From positions 1-37,938 of the forward strand of contig CALWIU010000027.1 in assembly GCA_944380845.1 (NCBI GenBank): a stretch of 37,938 nt of DNA, written 5' to 3'. Origin of the DNA: an uncultured Clostridia bacterium (GTDB lineage Bacteria > Bacillota > Clostridia > Oscillospirales > Acutalibacteraceae). The position numbers and the translations under genes were made by a program. Positions 7,786 through 16,043 of the stretch are shown here, in pieces; the first letter of the stretch is position 1; each line of letters starts with the position of its first letter. Under the pieces are notes generated by a model. The model ran no database searches and had not been told where the DNA came from. It was given only the letters and a program-made list of their open reading frames with translations.

Positions 7786-8778
7786 ATGACAATTGAACAT
7801 CTGAACAATCTATTGCAACAAGTTCAAAAAGTTCGTGTTGGGATCATCGGCGATTTTTGCGTGGATATCTATTGGCTTGCAGACATGACAAAAAGCGAGT
7901 TATCAAAAGAAACACCGCACTTCCCTTTACCTGTCATGGAGGAACGCGTTTCGCCCGGTGCCGCAGGAAATGTTGCAGCGAATCTTGCCGCTTTGAAGCC
8001 GGCATCTCTGCACTGTATCGGGCTGAAAGGAACCGACTGGAGAGGCGCTTTGCTGGAAGAAGCTCTTGCCAAAAAAGGGGTAGATGCCTCGCTGATTTCC
8101 TGTCCGGAAAGATGGACCAGCGCATACTGCAAGCCGCTTCGCAAAGGTATATCTGAGACAATTTATGAAGATCCGCGTTTGGACTTTCTTTCTCCTGCCG
8201 CACCTTCAAAAGAAACGGAAGAACAGATTCTTTTGCTATTGGATCATTTGTCATCATCCATGGATGTACTGGCAGTTGCCGATCAATTTGAAAATGGTAT
8301 AATAACAGCCGCCATTCGGGACAAGCTATCAGATCTGGCACAGCAAGGTCTGAAAATCATCGTTGACAGCCGGTATCATATCGCATCTTACCGCAACATG
8401 ATTTTAAAGCCAAACGAATCCGAATGCGCTGCCGCCTGCGGCACGGCATCGCCCTTTTCATCGGAAGAAAATGCACGAGAACTTGCGATCAAATGCCACG
8501 CAACCGTTATCGAAACTTTAGGAGAAAAAGGATCGATCATAACGGATGGGAATTATCTTCGCAGTGTTCCTGCGGTTGAAATCAGCGGGAACCTTGATAT
8601 CTGCGGCGCTGGCGACACCTTTCTTTCTGCGTTTACTCTGGCAGTTGGCACAGGATGTAATCTTTTACGATGCGCTGAATTCGCGTCATTGGCGTCCGCA
8701 GTCACCATTCAAAAAATCGGAGAAACCGGCACGGCATCGGCTGAAGAAATCCGAGCTCTCTTTTGTAACAAATGGTGA
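7786..8778 (+). CDS. PfkB-family carbohydrate kinase, RfaE1/HldE-kinase-like
   Basis: A 330-residue ribokinase-fold sugar kinase. Seen: N-terminal VGIIGDFCVDIYW, the SPGAAGNVAANLAAL substrate loop, and the C-terminal PfkB signature DICGAGDTF with the catalytic Asp. The PGGAANVA-like loop and overall layout resemble the kinase half of HldE (D-glycero-D-manno-heptose-7-phosphate kinase), but there is no nucleotidyltransferase domain and no other heptose gene in view, so the substrate is open; other sugar phosphates are possible. AAGGAG precedes ATG 7786; it appears to form an operon with coaX and ends at the shared hairpin at 8832. Confidence 0.8.
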   Translation: MTIEHLNNLLQQVQKVRVGIIGDFCVDIYWLADMTKSELSKETPHFPLPVMEERVSPGAAGNVAANLAALKPASLHCIGLKGTDWRGALLEEALAKKGVDASLISCPERWTSAYCKPLRKGISETIYEDPRLDFLSPAAPSKETEEQILLLLDHLSSSMDVLAVADQFENGIITAAIRDKLSDLAQQGLKIIVDSRYHIASYRNMILKPNESECAAACGTASPFSSEENARELAIKCHATVIETLGEKGSIITDGNYLRSVPAVEISGNLDICGAGDTFLSAFTLAVGTGCNLLRCAEFASLASAVTIQKIGETGTASAEEIRALFCNKW

Positions 8779-8831
8779 ATTATAAGGACAAAATCATATA
8801 GAATCCTGTCATGGCTTTAAACAACAAAAAA

Positions 8832-8871
8832 TGCCTGTCAGCACATCTTCTGCTGACCGGCAAAGTTTTTT
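8832..8871. terminator. Bidirectional intrinsic terminator
   Basis: TGCCtGTCAGCA (8832-8843) pairs with 8851-8862 apart from one mismatch, around a seven-base loop. Six T follow on the plus strand (8866-8871) and a run of A precedes it, giving U on the minus strand. It serves both the PfkB gene and the convergent M28 peptidase gene. Confidence 0.9.
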
Positions 8872-8872
8872 C

Positions 8873-10111
8873 TTATTGCTTTGCGCCTTCATCAAACATT
8901 TCAAGTGCTTTAACACTGATGGCGAAGCAGTCACCCAATCCGGTAAGATTCATATTATCATAGGTATCTCTTCTGGTATGATAATAATCTTCAAGCTTAT
9001 GATTCAATCCTGTGATTCCGGTAGCGCGGAAACCAGCCTGAGCGAACGCGGCAGAATCTGTCGCGCCTCCAAGCGGCGGAACCCAGCCTTTTTTACAAGG
9101 AATCTTTAATTCGGCAGCGGCTTCCATGAAAAGATCAGATACATCTTTATCAGCTTTTACCGTGCCATTCAAGTCACGATAATTTGTCATTAAATATTTC
9201 GGGTCATGGATTGTATCATACGAAAGAATAAAGGTTGGCACATCGTTATAATCGTCTTTATGTTTTTCAGCCCAAGCTTTGGAACCGCGCAGACCGGCTT
9301 CTTCGGAGCCGGTAAGGATAACGCCAACTTCCGTATTTTCAAGCTGAATGCCTTCGTCTTTAAGCGCTTTCAGCACGGCAATGCCCATATAGCAGCCGGA
9401 AAGGTTGTCATTGGCGCCGTCAACGACGCGTTTTTTATTCCACATGAAATACATACCGATCCAAAACGGGACAAAGACCAGACCACCCAGCGCCCATTTC
9501 AAAAACTCAGAATCTGTTGGAAGCACGCCAAAAGCGCCCTGCTTAACCGCAACAACAATCGACAGCACCAAATAATACAACGCACCAACAATGGAAATCA
9601 AGGCGTGGCCTTCAAAACCGATGCCGCCTAAAGCATAGTTAACAGGCCATTCCCATGCTGCGTCGGGATGTCCGTTAAAGAAAATACGGCGCTTTACTTC
9701 ACCTTTGCATTTTTTAATAGCTGTAACATTATGCCCGGTTTTTTCGGGGAACAGGAAATCCACCGTTTTTTTGTAAAATCCAAACTGTAAAAAGGCCAAG
9801 AGGAAGCCAAGAAAAATCAGGACAATCGAAAGAACGGGGGCGAAAAAGAACAAGACAACCCCGATAAACAAAAAGGTAAAAGTCAGATATATCCACCCGT
9901 AAAAGGAACCGGGGTTTTCTTTGAAACTTTCAACAACCGCTTCTTCGCAGCCGCAATCCTCTTTTAACACTTTTGCCATGTATTCGCAGGAAAGTTTTTC
10001 GCCTTCCGAACCAGGGTCACGCGGAGGAATGTTTTTGCAAATGTGGGTTATTTCATTATGCATGTACTTGGCGTAGGTGTCTTTTTTGGCTATCAATCGA
10101 TCTAATTTCAT
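8873..10111 (-). CDS. M28-family peptidase with transmembrane segments
   Basis: A 412-residue zinc aminopeptidase-like protein. Candidate M28 metal ligands: His148 in NGHPDA, Asp235 in GANDNLSG, Glu270/Glu271 in TGSEEAGLRG, Asp299 in SYDTIHD, and His378 in YYHTRRDT. Four hydrophobic segments are visible: two at about 72-112, upstream of the first ligand, and two at about 168-190 and 207-224, lying between His148 and Asp235. There is no signal peptide. The start at 10111 follows GGAGGTATATT; an in-frame ATG seven codons upstream lacks a ribosome site. Which face of the membrane the active site occupies, and the substrate, cannot be told. Confidence 0.87.
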   Translation of the reverse strand: MKLDRLIAKKDTYAKYMHNEITHICKNIPPRDPGSEGEKLSCEYMAKVLKEDCGCEEAVVESFKENPGSFYGWIYLTFTFLFIGVVLFFFAPVLSIVLIFLGFLLAFLQFGFYKKTVDFLFPEKTGHNVTAIKKCKGEVKRRIFFNGHPDAAWEWPVNYALGGIGFEGHALISIVGALYYLVLSIVVAVKQGAFGVLPTDSEFLKWALGGLVFVPFWIGMYFMWNKKRVVDGANDNLSGCYMGIAVLKALKDEGIQLENTEVGVILTGSEEAGLRGSKAWAEKHKDDYNDVPTFILSYDTIHDPKYLMTNYRDLNGTVKADKDVSDLFMEAAAELKIPCKKGWVPPLGGATDSAAFAQAGFRATGITGLNHKLEDYYHTRRDTYDNMNLTGLGDCFAISVKALEMFDEGAKQ

Positions 10112-10270
10112 AATATACCTCCAAAAAAACAATCATTTTACGCATTTGTTTAAAAAGGCAACACTTTATTCATAAAACATTTGTATTTTATCATAGGAAT
10201 TTGGGGCAAATATTGCATTCGTTTTAATAAATTATGAAAACAGATGAAATATACAACAGTTGCCGAAAAA

Positions 10271-10300
10271 CAAAAAAACCGGCAGATTTTCTCTGCCGGT
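10271..10300 (-). terminator. Intrinsic terminator of pfkA
   Basis: A perfect 9-bp stem ACCGGCAGA (10278-10286) with 10292-10300, a five-base loop, and seven T on the minus strand, starting 18 bases after the pfkA stop. Confidence 0.92.
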
Positions 10301-10318
10301 GAATTGCCAATCAAAAAG

Positions 10319-11308
10319 TCAGATAGAAATATCCATCGCAATTTTATAAAGATTCAAATCAATATGCTTGGTCATATTCAGTGCTTCATAAATATCATAA
10401 TCAACAATGCTGTCTTTCTGCATGGCAACGACGCGATTGCCGATGCCCTCTTTCAAAAGCTCGACAGCACGATATCCCATCTGACTGGCAACAATTCGAT
10501 CTTTTGCCGTAGGGGAACCACCGCGCTGGACATGACCCAAAATCGTTGCGCGGCTCTCTACGCCGGTTTTTTCCTCAATGTAAGCGGCAAGAGCCATAGT
10601 ATCCTGGATTCCCTGCTCACGCAGCTTGTCGATTGCACCTTCTGCAACCACAATGATAAAATGACGCTTTCCGGTATTCTGTGTGCGGTGCATACGATCA
10701 ATGACATCACGCTGCACATCAAAGTCATTTTCAGGGATCAAAATCGAAGTAGCGCCAACGGCAATGCCGCCATTCAGCGCAAGATAACCGGCTCTTCTGC
10801 CCATGACCTCAACAACAGAGCAACGGTCATGTGACTCAGTTGTATCGCGGATCCGGTCAACCATATCCATAATGGTGCTAAGAGCAGTATCATAACCGAT
10901 GGTATAATCACAGCAGGCAAGGTCATTATCAATGGTACCGGGGAGACCGACGCAGGGAATGCCTTTCAAAGACAAATCTCTTGCACCACGGAAGGAACCG
11001 TCGCCGCCGATGATTACAATTCCCTCAATGCCATTGGCGTGACAAACATCAACAGCCTTCTGAATGCCTTCCTCTGTTTTGAATTCAGGGCAACGAGCGG
11101 AATACAGCATCGTACCGCCGCGATGAATCATATCAGAAACCGAGCGAATATTCATTTCATACATATCGCCGCCAATCAACCCCGTGTAGCCGCGACGGAT
11201 ACCAAGAACTTTCATGCCATTTTCACAACCGGAACGAACAACCGCGCGAATCGCCGCATTCATACCCGGTGCGTCGCCGCCGCTGGTTAAAACACCTATC
11301 GTTTTCAT
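10319..11308 (-). CDS. pfkA: ATP-dependent 6-phosphofructokinase
   Basis: Committed step of glycolysis: fructose 6-phosphate plus ATP to fructose 1,6-bisphosphate. 329 residues. Seen: ATP-binding TSGGDAPGMNAAIRA; GGDGS at 101-105 with Gly104, and PGTIDND at 123-129 with Gly124. The glycine pair marks ATP use; the pyrophosphate enzymes carry Asp and Lys at these positions. MGRRAGYLAL and HVQRGGSPTAKDR follow as expected. GGAGGT lies 7 bases before ATG 11308. It has its own promoter with a dyad in the leader, and its own terminator, so it is monocistronic here and not paired with pyruvate kinase as in many Bacillota. Confidence 0.96.
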   Translation of the reverse strand: MKTIGVLTSGGDAPGMNAAIRAVVRSGCENGMKVLGIRRGYTGLIGGDMYEMNIRSVSDMIHRGGTMLYSARCPEFKTEEGIQKAVDVCHANGIEGIVIIGGDGSFRGARDLSLKGIPCVGLPGTIDNDLACCDYTIGYDTALSTIMDMVDRIRDTTESHDRCSVVEVMGRRAGYLALNGGIAVGATSILIPENDFDVQRDVIDRMHRTQNTGKRHFIIVVAEGAIDKLREQGIQDTMALAAYIEEKTGVESRATILGHVQRGGSPTAKDRIVASQMGYRAVELLKEGIGNRVVAMQKDSIVDYDIYEALNMTKHIDLNLYKIAMDISI

Positions 11309-11321
11309 TTTCCATACCTCC

Positions 11322-11346
11322 GTTAATCATCGTTTCGATCGTTAAC
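11322..11346. promoter_or_regulatory. Candidate operator or leader hairpin of pfkA
   Basis: A 25-bp imperfect palindrome: an 11-base arm (11322-11332), TTT centre, 11-base arm (11336-11346), with 9 of 11 positions paired. It lies just downstream of the expected transcription start of pfkA, a typical repressor position. It could also act as an RNA hairpin ahead of the ribosome site. The regulator is unknown. Confidence 0.5.
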
Positions 11347-11357
11347 TAAACGAATCT

Positions 11358-11386
11358 ATTAAACATCATTTTCAGGAAAAAGTCAA
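11358..11386 (-). promoter_or_regulatory. Sigma-A promoter of pfkA
   Basis: On the minus strand TTGACT (11381-11386), a 17-base spacer, TTTAAT (11358-11363); both hexamers match consensus at five of six bases. Confidence 0.82.
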
Positions 11387-11431
11387 GACCTTCCGATTCA
11401 AAAGCGCGAAATACACAAAAAACCAACGCAT

Positions 11432-12643
11432 TCAAAACGATTCTTGACAGGAAGAAATACGCAGGCGCAAAATATCGCCGGGCTCCAGTACGCTGTCGCA
11501 AACAAGCGTCAGTTTTTCTTCGACCAGTTTTGCATCCGTTACCGGCTCGTGCGCTTCATTAAAAAGCGCGAGGACCCGTACTTTTTCGCCTACGGTATCC
11601 GGTGAAACTCGTTCAAGCTCGTCCCCAACTGAAAACCGATTGCGCTGCTGAACAATATATCCATCCGCACTTTTTCCCATAACAACAGCTACAAAGCGGC
11701 AGTCCGAACGATAAACACCGTCATTATACGGATTGGTTTGTTCCCTGCCAAAGTAAAATCCGGAAGAGAAGGGTCTGTGACTGACGCTGTTCAGTTCTCG
11801 TTTCAGCAGGTCGATGCGCACATCACCGTCAATGGCATGGCGATAGGCATTGACAACCGTTGCAACATAGTTTGCCGATTTCATTCTCCCTTCAATTTTG
11901 AAGGAAGAAACACCGGCGTTTGCAATTTGGTCAAGAAAGTCTATACAGCATAAATCATGTGAACTCAAGATTGCTGTTTTTCCGTTGTTTTCTTCGACAG
12001 AAAAATACTCGTCAGGCCTTTTTTGCTCCATCAAAGCATATCCCCAACGGCACGGCTGTGTACATTCACCTCGGTTACCGCTTCTGCCATTCAAATACGA
12101 ACTAATCAGGCATCGACCGGAATAAGCCATGCACATGGCGCCATGCACAAAGGCTTCCAACTCCAAATCAGGCGGCGTTTTGTCACGCAGGCGGGCAATT
12201 TGTTCAAGAGTCATTTCCCGCGCAAGAACAACTCGTTGTGCACCAAGCTGATAATATACCGTCGCAGCCTGTGAATTACAGCAGTTTGCCTGCGTGCTGA
12301 CATGAATCGCCAGATCAGGCGCTGCTTTTTTTATAACGGCAATCGAACCGAGATCAGAAACAATAACCGCGTCTACCCCGGCTTTTTGTAAAAAAAGACT
12401 GTATTCCGGCAAAAGATCCAATTCCCGGTCAGTGGGGAAAGAGTTAACGGTTACATAGAGTTTTCTATGCGCTTGATGCACCATTGCGACAGCGTTTACA
12501 AGAGAATGCCGGTCAAAAGCTGCCTGATCAGATCGCAGCTGAAGCATTTCTCCCCCTATATAAACGGCATTTGCCCCGAAGCGAAGCGATGCGCGAAGAC
12601 TTTCTTCATCACCGGCAGGAGCCAAAAGTTCTACTTCTTTCAT
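11432..12643 (-). CDS. U32-family protein, probable tRNA uridine hydroxylation factor
   Basis: A 403-residue member of family U32, once thought peptidases; characterised members (TrhP/YrrO, RlhA) install 5-hydroxy groups on tRNA or rRNA bases using prephenate and an iron-sulfur cluster. Seen: N-terminal LLAPAGDEESLRAS, the family signature EAFVHGAMCMAYSGRCLIS, and the nearby cysteines in GECTQPCRWG, which with those of the signature would hold the cluster. KIEGRMKSANYVATVVNAYR is the usual next motif, followed by a C-terminal beta domain. TrhP is the closest guess; a second paralog outside the window could change the assignment. It is transcribed divergently from ddl. Confidence 0.85.
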   Translation of the reverse strand: MKEVELLAPAGDEESLRASLRFGANAVYIGGEMLQLRSDQAAFDRHSLVNAVAMVHQAHRKLYVTVNSFPTDRELDLLPEYSLFLQKAGVDAVIVSDLGSIAVIKKAAPDLAIHVSTQANCCNSQAATVYYQLGAQRVVLAREMTLEQIARLRDKTPPDLELEAFVHGAMCMAYSGRCLISSYLNGRSGNRGECTQPCRWGYALMEQKRPDEYFSVEENNGKTAILSSHDLCCIDFLDQIANAGVSSFKIEGRMKSANYVATVVNAYRHAIDGDVRIDLLKRELNSVSHRPFSSGFYFGREQTNPYNDGVYRSDCRFVAVVMGKSADGYIVQQRNRFSVGDELERVSPDTVGEKVRVLALFNEAHEPVTDAKLVEEKLTLVCDSVLEPGDILRLRISSCQESF

Positions 12644-12714
12644 TTACACACCCCGTCATACTTGCTGTGTGGGCATCATATCCCTATCCTGTACAGATGA
12701 CTGTTTTCCCTGAT

Positions 12715-12743
12715 ACTGTAGCATATTTTACTGTATAAAGCAA
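12715..12743 (-). promoter_or_regulatory. Promoter of the U32 gene
   Basis: On the minus strand TTGCTT (12738-12743), a 17-base spacer, TACAGT (12715-12720) with TG at the extended position. Its -35 directly abuts the -35 of the ddl promoter. Confidence 0.55.
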
Positions 12744-12772
12744 TTGAAAATAGGAAAAAGATATGCTAAAAT
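12744..12772 (+). promoter_or_regulatory. Promoter of the ddl-argS-prmA operon
   Basis: TTGAAA (12744-12749), a 17-base spacer, TAAAAT (12767-12772) preceded by TGC (extended -10). The start codon of ddl is 45 bases downstream. Confidence 0.75.
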
Positions 12773-12817
12773 AATCAGAAAACGGTAAATTTACTGATAA
12801 TAAGAGGATGAGCGTCA

Positions 12818-13888
12818 ATGCGAAAAAATATCCTGGTTCTTTTCGGCGGCAAATCGACAGAATATGAAGTATCCCTGTGTTCCGCCGCAAGCGTTTTGAG
12901 AAACATTTCTCACGAAATATATTCTGTTTACGCCTTAGGCATCACAAAAGACGGACAATGGCTATTGAGCGACGGAGATCCTGACGCAATCGAAGCAAAC
13001 ACCTGGCAAAACAGAGAAACACACAGAGCGTGGATCTCACCGAATTATGGCGAAGGGCTGTACATACAAAACGGTTCTGAGCTGCACCACATCCCAATCG
13101 CCGTTGTTTTTCCTGTTCTCCATGGCAAGAACGGCGAAGACGGAACCATTCAGGGGCTTTTGGAAATCGCCGGGCTGCCTTATGTCGGATCTTCTACATT
13201 GGCAGCCGCTTTGACTATGGATAAAGCCTTTACCAATTTGCTGGCGGACTATTATCATATCAAGCAGGCCAAATGGCGAGCCATTGACCGATATGACTAT
13301 CAACAGAGCAAAACTGACTTTTTAAACGAAGCCGAAGAAACACTTCGTTATCCCATTTTTGTGAAACCGGCCTGTGCCGGTTCGTCAGTAGGCGTAACAA
13401 AAGCAGCCGATCGAACCTCACTGGAAAAAGCAATGGAGACTGCCTTTTCAGTTGATGATAAGGTTGTTTTAGAAGAAACAGTCAAAGGCAGAGAAATAGA
13501 ATGTGCTGTTTTGGGAAACGAAGCCCCTATTGCTTCCGCTCCAGGAGAAATTGAGCCCTGCGCTGAATTTTATGACTATGACGCGAAATATATCAGTGAC
13601 AGTAAATTATACATTCCTGCTCGTATTGATGAAAAGACCGCGCAGCTTGTGCAATCAGCAGCCATAAAAATTTTCAAGTTCTGCAATTGTGCCGGATTGT
13701 CCCGCGTTGATTTTTTCCTGACTGCGGATAACCTTTTGTATTTCAATGAAATCAACACCATTCCCGGTTTCACAAAAATCAGCATGTATGCAAAGTTGTT
13801 TGCCTATTCCGGCATTCCGTATCCGGAACTGATCCATCGCTTGCTGGAATTTGCGGAAAAGAGGTTTCACCGGCATGAGCAAGGATGA
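12818..13888 (+). CDS. ddl: D-alanine--D-alanine ligase
   Basis: ATP-grasp ligase that joins two D-Ala for peptidoglycan precursors; 356 residues. Seen: N-terminal LFGGKSTEYEVSLCSA, ATP-grasp segment YPIFVKPACAGSSVGVTKA, and C-terminal metal/ATP motif FNEINTIPGFTKISMY. The omega-loop segment FYDYDAKY carries the tyrosine typical of D-Ala-D-Ala ligases, while the His-containing loop of VanA-type D-Ala-D-Lac ligases is absent, so no vancomycin resistance role is suggested. AGAGGATG precedes ATG 12818. It overlaps the next gene by 14 bases. Confidence 0.95.
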   Translation: MRKNILVLFGGKSTEYEVSLCSAASVLRNISHEIYSVYALGITKDGQWLLSDGDPDAIEANTWQNRETHRAWISPNYGEGLYIQNGSELHHIPIAVVFPVLHGKNGEDGTIQGLLEIAGLPYVGSSTLAAALTMDKAFTNLLADYYHIKQAKWRAIDRYDYQQSKTDFLNEAEETLRYPIFVKPACAGSSVGVTKAADRTSLEKAMETAFSVDDKVVLEETVKGREIECAVLGNEAPIASAPGEIEPCAEFYDYDAKYISDSKLYIPARIDEKTAQLVQSAAIKIFKFCNCAGLSRVDFFLTADNLLYFNEINTIPGFTKISMYAKLFAYSGIPYPELIHRLLEFAEKRFHRHEQG

Positions 13889-14327
13889 CGCCTATTACGC
13901 AGATGCAGAAATTTTGTCGTACAGCACCTCTGATGGCGTCCGAACGCATGACAAATCCGTTCATGAAGGTTATTTTCAAAAAAACGAGGACGGCTTTTCC
14001 TTTGTCTATACCGATTATCCTGATCCGTCAGATCAATCACAAGTCAGGAAATCCACTTTGTCTGTCAAAAAAAATGCGCCTATCACTTTACTGCATGAAG
14101 GCGCCTGTCAGGCAAAATTAACTTTTGAAGAAGGAAAAAAGCATCCTGTTTCCTATGAAACGCAATTTGGAACCGTTCGCTTGGTAGTACACACAAAAAA
14201 AACAGCGTATTCAACAGAGGCAATGAAACACATTATTCAACTGCATTATCATTTGTTCACCGGTGATCACGAACTGAGTGAACACCATATCAAAATCGTT
14301 ATAAAGAAACGGAAGGATGTCCCATGA
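13875..14327 (+). CDS. DUF1934 (YwiB-like) beta-barrel protein
   Basis: A small protein of 150 residues of the DUF1934/YwiB family, whose function is not established. Seen: many short polar strands and the C-terminal SEHHIKIVIK typical of the family, which has a calycin-like fold. It is placed between ddl and argS; in Bacillus subtilis ywiB also lies next to argS. ATG 13875 is chosen because AAAGAGG lies ten bases upstream; it overlaps the end of ddl, and its own stop overlaps the argS start by four bases (ATGA). Confidence 0.82.
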   Translation: MSKDDAYYADAEILSYSTSDGVRTHDKSVHEGYFQKNEDGFSFVYTDYPDPSDQSQVRKSTLSVKKNAPITLLHEGACQAKLTFEEGKKHPVSYETQFGTVRLVVHTKKTAYSTEAMKHIIQLHYHLFTGDHELSEHHIKIVIKKRKDVP

Positions 14328-16012
14328 AAAATCCAACAGAACTGGCAAAATTACAAATACAGGAGCGGATTCGTGCTGCGTTTACTGCGGCGATTGCCGA
14401 TGGCCTGCTTCCACAAGAAGAACCGGCGTCTTTTATTATTGAAATACCGGCTGATCGCAGCCACGGTGACTATTCCACCAATGCCGCTATGGCAAATGCT
14501 CGCGTCTTTCACACTTCCCCTGTAAAAATAGCACAGGCGCTTCTATCAAAAATGGATTTAAACGGCACTTATTTTGAAAAAGCCGAAACCGCCGGTCCGG
14601 GATTCATCAATTTTACACTTGGTTCTGCCTATTACAGCGATATCATTCGTATGGTCCATGAAGAAGGAAAGGATTTCGGCAAATCCGATTTTGGGAAGGG
14701 CCAGCGCGTACTGGTCGAATTTGTTTCCGCGAACCCAACCGGACCGATGCATGTCGGCAATGCCCGCGGCGGTGCGATCGGTGATTGTCTTGCCGAAACG
14801 CTCATTTGGGCGGGATTTGAAACAGAGCGTGAGTTTTATATAAACGATGCGGGCAATCAGATCGAAAAATTTGCGCTGTCTCTTGATCTCAGATACCGGC
14901 AGCTTTTTGAAGACGGAATTGAAATGCCGGAGGACTCCTATCACGGACAGGATATCATCGACCATGCTAAGAATTTTGCAGCAATTTATGGCGATGAATA
15001 CATGAAAAAAAGCGATGAAGAACGCAAAAAAGCACTGACGGAATACGCACTGCCGTTAAATATTGAAGGATTAAAGCGAGATCTTTTAAAGTATCGAATA
15101 ACCTATGATACCTGGTTTAAAGAAAGTACCCTTCATAAGGATGGTTCTGTACAAAAAATCATTGAGAAACTAAAGCAAAGCGGTTATACCTATGAACAGG
15201 ATGGCGCCCTTTGGTTCAAAGCGACCGAATTCGGCTGCGAAAAAGATTTTGTTCTTGTTCGCTCAAACGGAATTCCCACCTACATTGTACCTGACATTGT
15301 TTATCATTACAATAAACTTGCCATTCGCAAATTTGATCGCGCAATTGATGTTTTGGGAGCGGATCACCATGGTTATGTTCCGCGTTTAAAAGCGGCTCTT
15401 GCCGCGATCGGACTGGATCCCAACCGTCTGGAAGTTGTTTTGATGCAGATGGTTCGCCTCGTCAACAAAGACGGCGAAATCATCAAAGCGTCCAAACGCT
15501 CCGGCAAGGCAATTACCCTTGTCACTTTGTTAGACGAAGTGCCGATTGACGCCGCGCGTTTCTTCTTTAATCAGCGTGAGCCAAACAGTCACTGCGATTT
15601 TAATATCGATCTGGCTGTCGAGCAATCCGCGCAAAACCCGGTTTACTACTGTCAATATGCGCACGCCCGTATTTGCAGCATTCTGAAAAAAAGCGAACAC
15701 ATTGATCTGGATACCATTTGTGCCTCCGATTGTCTGGACAAGCTCACTGCTCCGGAAGAAAGAGAACTGATCCGTTATATCGGTACCCTTCCGGATGAAA
15801 TCATCAGCGCAGCAAAAGCGCTTGATCCTTCAATGATTACACGATACGCCTATACGCTCGCTTCCCTTTTCCACAAATTTTACAACGCCTGCCGCTGCAA
15901 CACAGAAGAGGACAAGCTCCGCTTTGCCCGTCTGTCGCTTTGCCAAACGGTTAAAACCGTTATGGAAAACATTCTCGCTCTGCTGAAAATCGATGCACCA
16001 GAAAGCATGTAA
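14324..16012 (+). CDS. argS: Arginyl-tRNA synthetase
   Basis: Class I aminoacyl-tRNA synthetase charging tRNA-Arg; 562 residues. Seen: N-terminal Add1 domain for tRNA D-loop contact, ANPTGPMHVGNARGG with the HIGH-type motif at 143-146, the KMSKS-like region IKASKRSGKAIT, and a helical anticodon-binding DALR domain with the final KTVMENILALLKIDAPE. Its ribosome site, GGAAGG, lies in the end of the DUF1934 gene. Translationally coupled by ATGA to that gene. No T-box leader is present upstream of the operon. Confidence 0.97.
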   Translation: MKNPTELAKLQIQERIRAAFTAAIADGLLPQEEPASFIIEIPADRSHGDYSTNAAMANARVFHTSPVKIAQALLSKMDLNGTYFEKAETAGPGFINFTLGSAYYSDIIRMVHEEGKDFGKSDFGKGQRVLVEFVSANPTGPMHVGNARGGAIGDCLAETLIWAGFETEREFYINDAGNQIEKFALSLDLRYRQLFEDGIEMPEDSYHGQDIIDHAKNFAAIYGDEYMKKSDEERKKALTEYALPLNIEGLKRDLLKYRITYDTWFKESTLHKDGSVQKIIEKLKQSGYTYEQDGALWFKATEFGCEKDFVLVRSNGIPTYIVPDIVYHYNKLAIRKFDRAIDVLGADHHGYVPRLKAALAAIGLDPNRLEVVLMQMVRLVNKDGEIIKASKRSGKAITLVTLLDEVPIDAARFFFNQREPNSHCDFNIDLAVEQSAQNPVYYCQYAHARICSILKKSEHIDLDTICASDCLDKLTAPEERELIRYIGTLPDEIISAAKALDPSMITRYAYTLASLFHKFYNACRCNTEEDKLRFARLSLCQTVKTVMENILALLKIDAPESM

Positions 16013-16043
16013 TGAAAGGAGCCAGCCGGAACCGGCGAAGTCA

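Noticed and set aside
10319-11308. Pyrophosphate-dependent phosphofructokinase
   Set aside because: Gly104 and Gly124 are both present, which is the ATP-using pattern.
12818-13888. VanA-type D-Ala-D-Lac ligase
   Set aside because: The omega loop has the tyrosine pattern of D-Ala-D-Ala ligases and no vanH or vanX neighbour is present.
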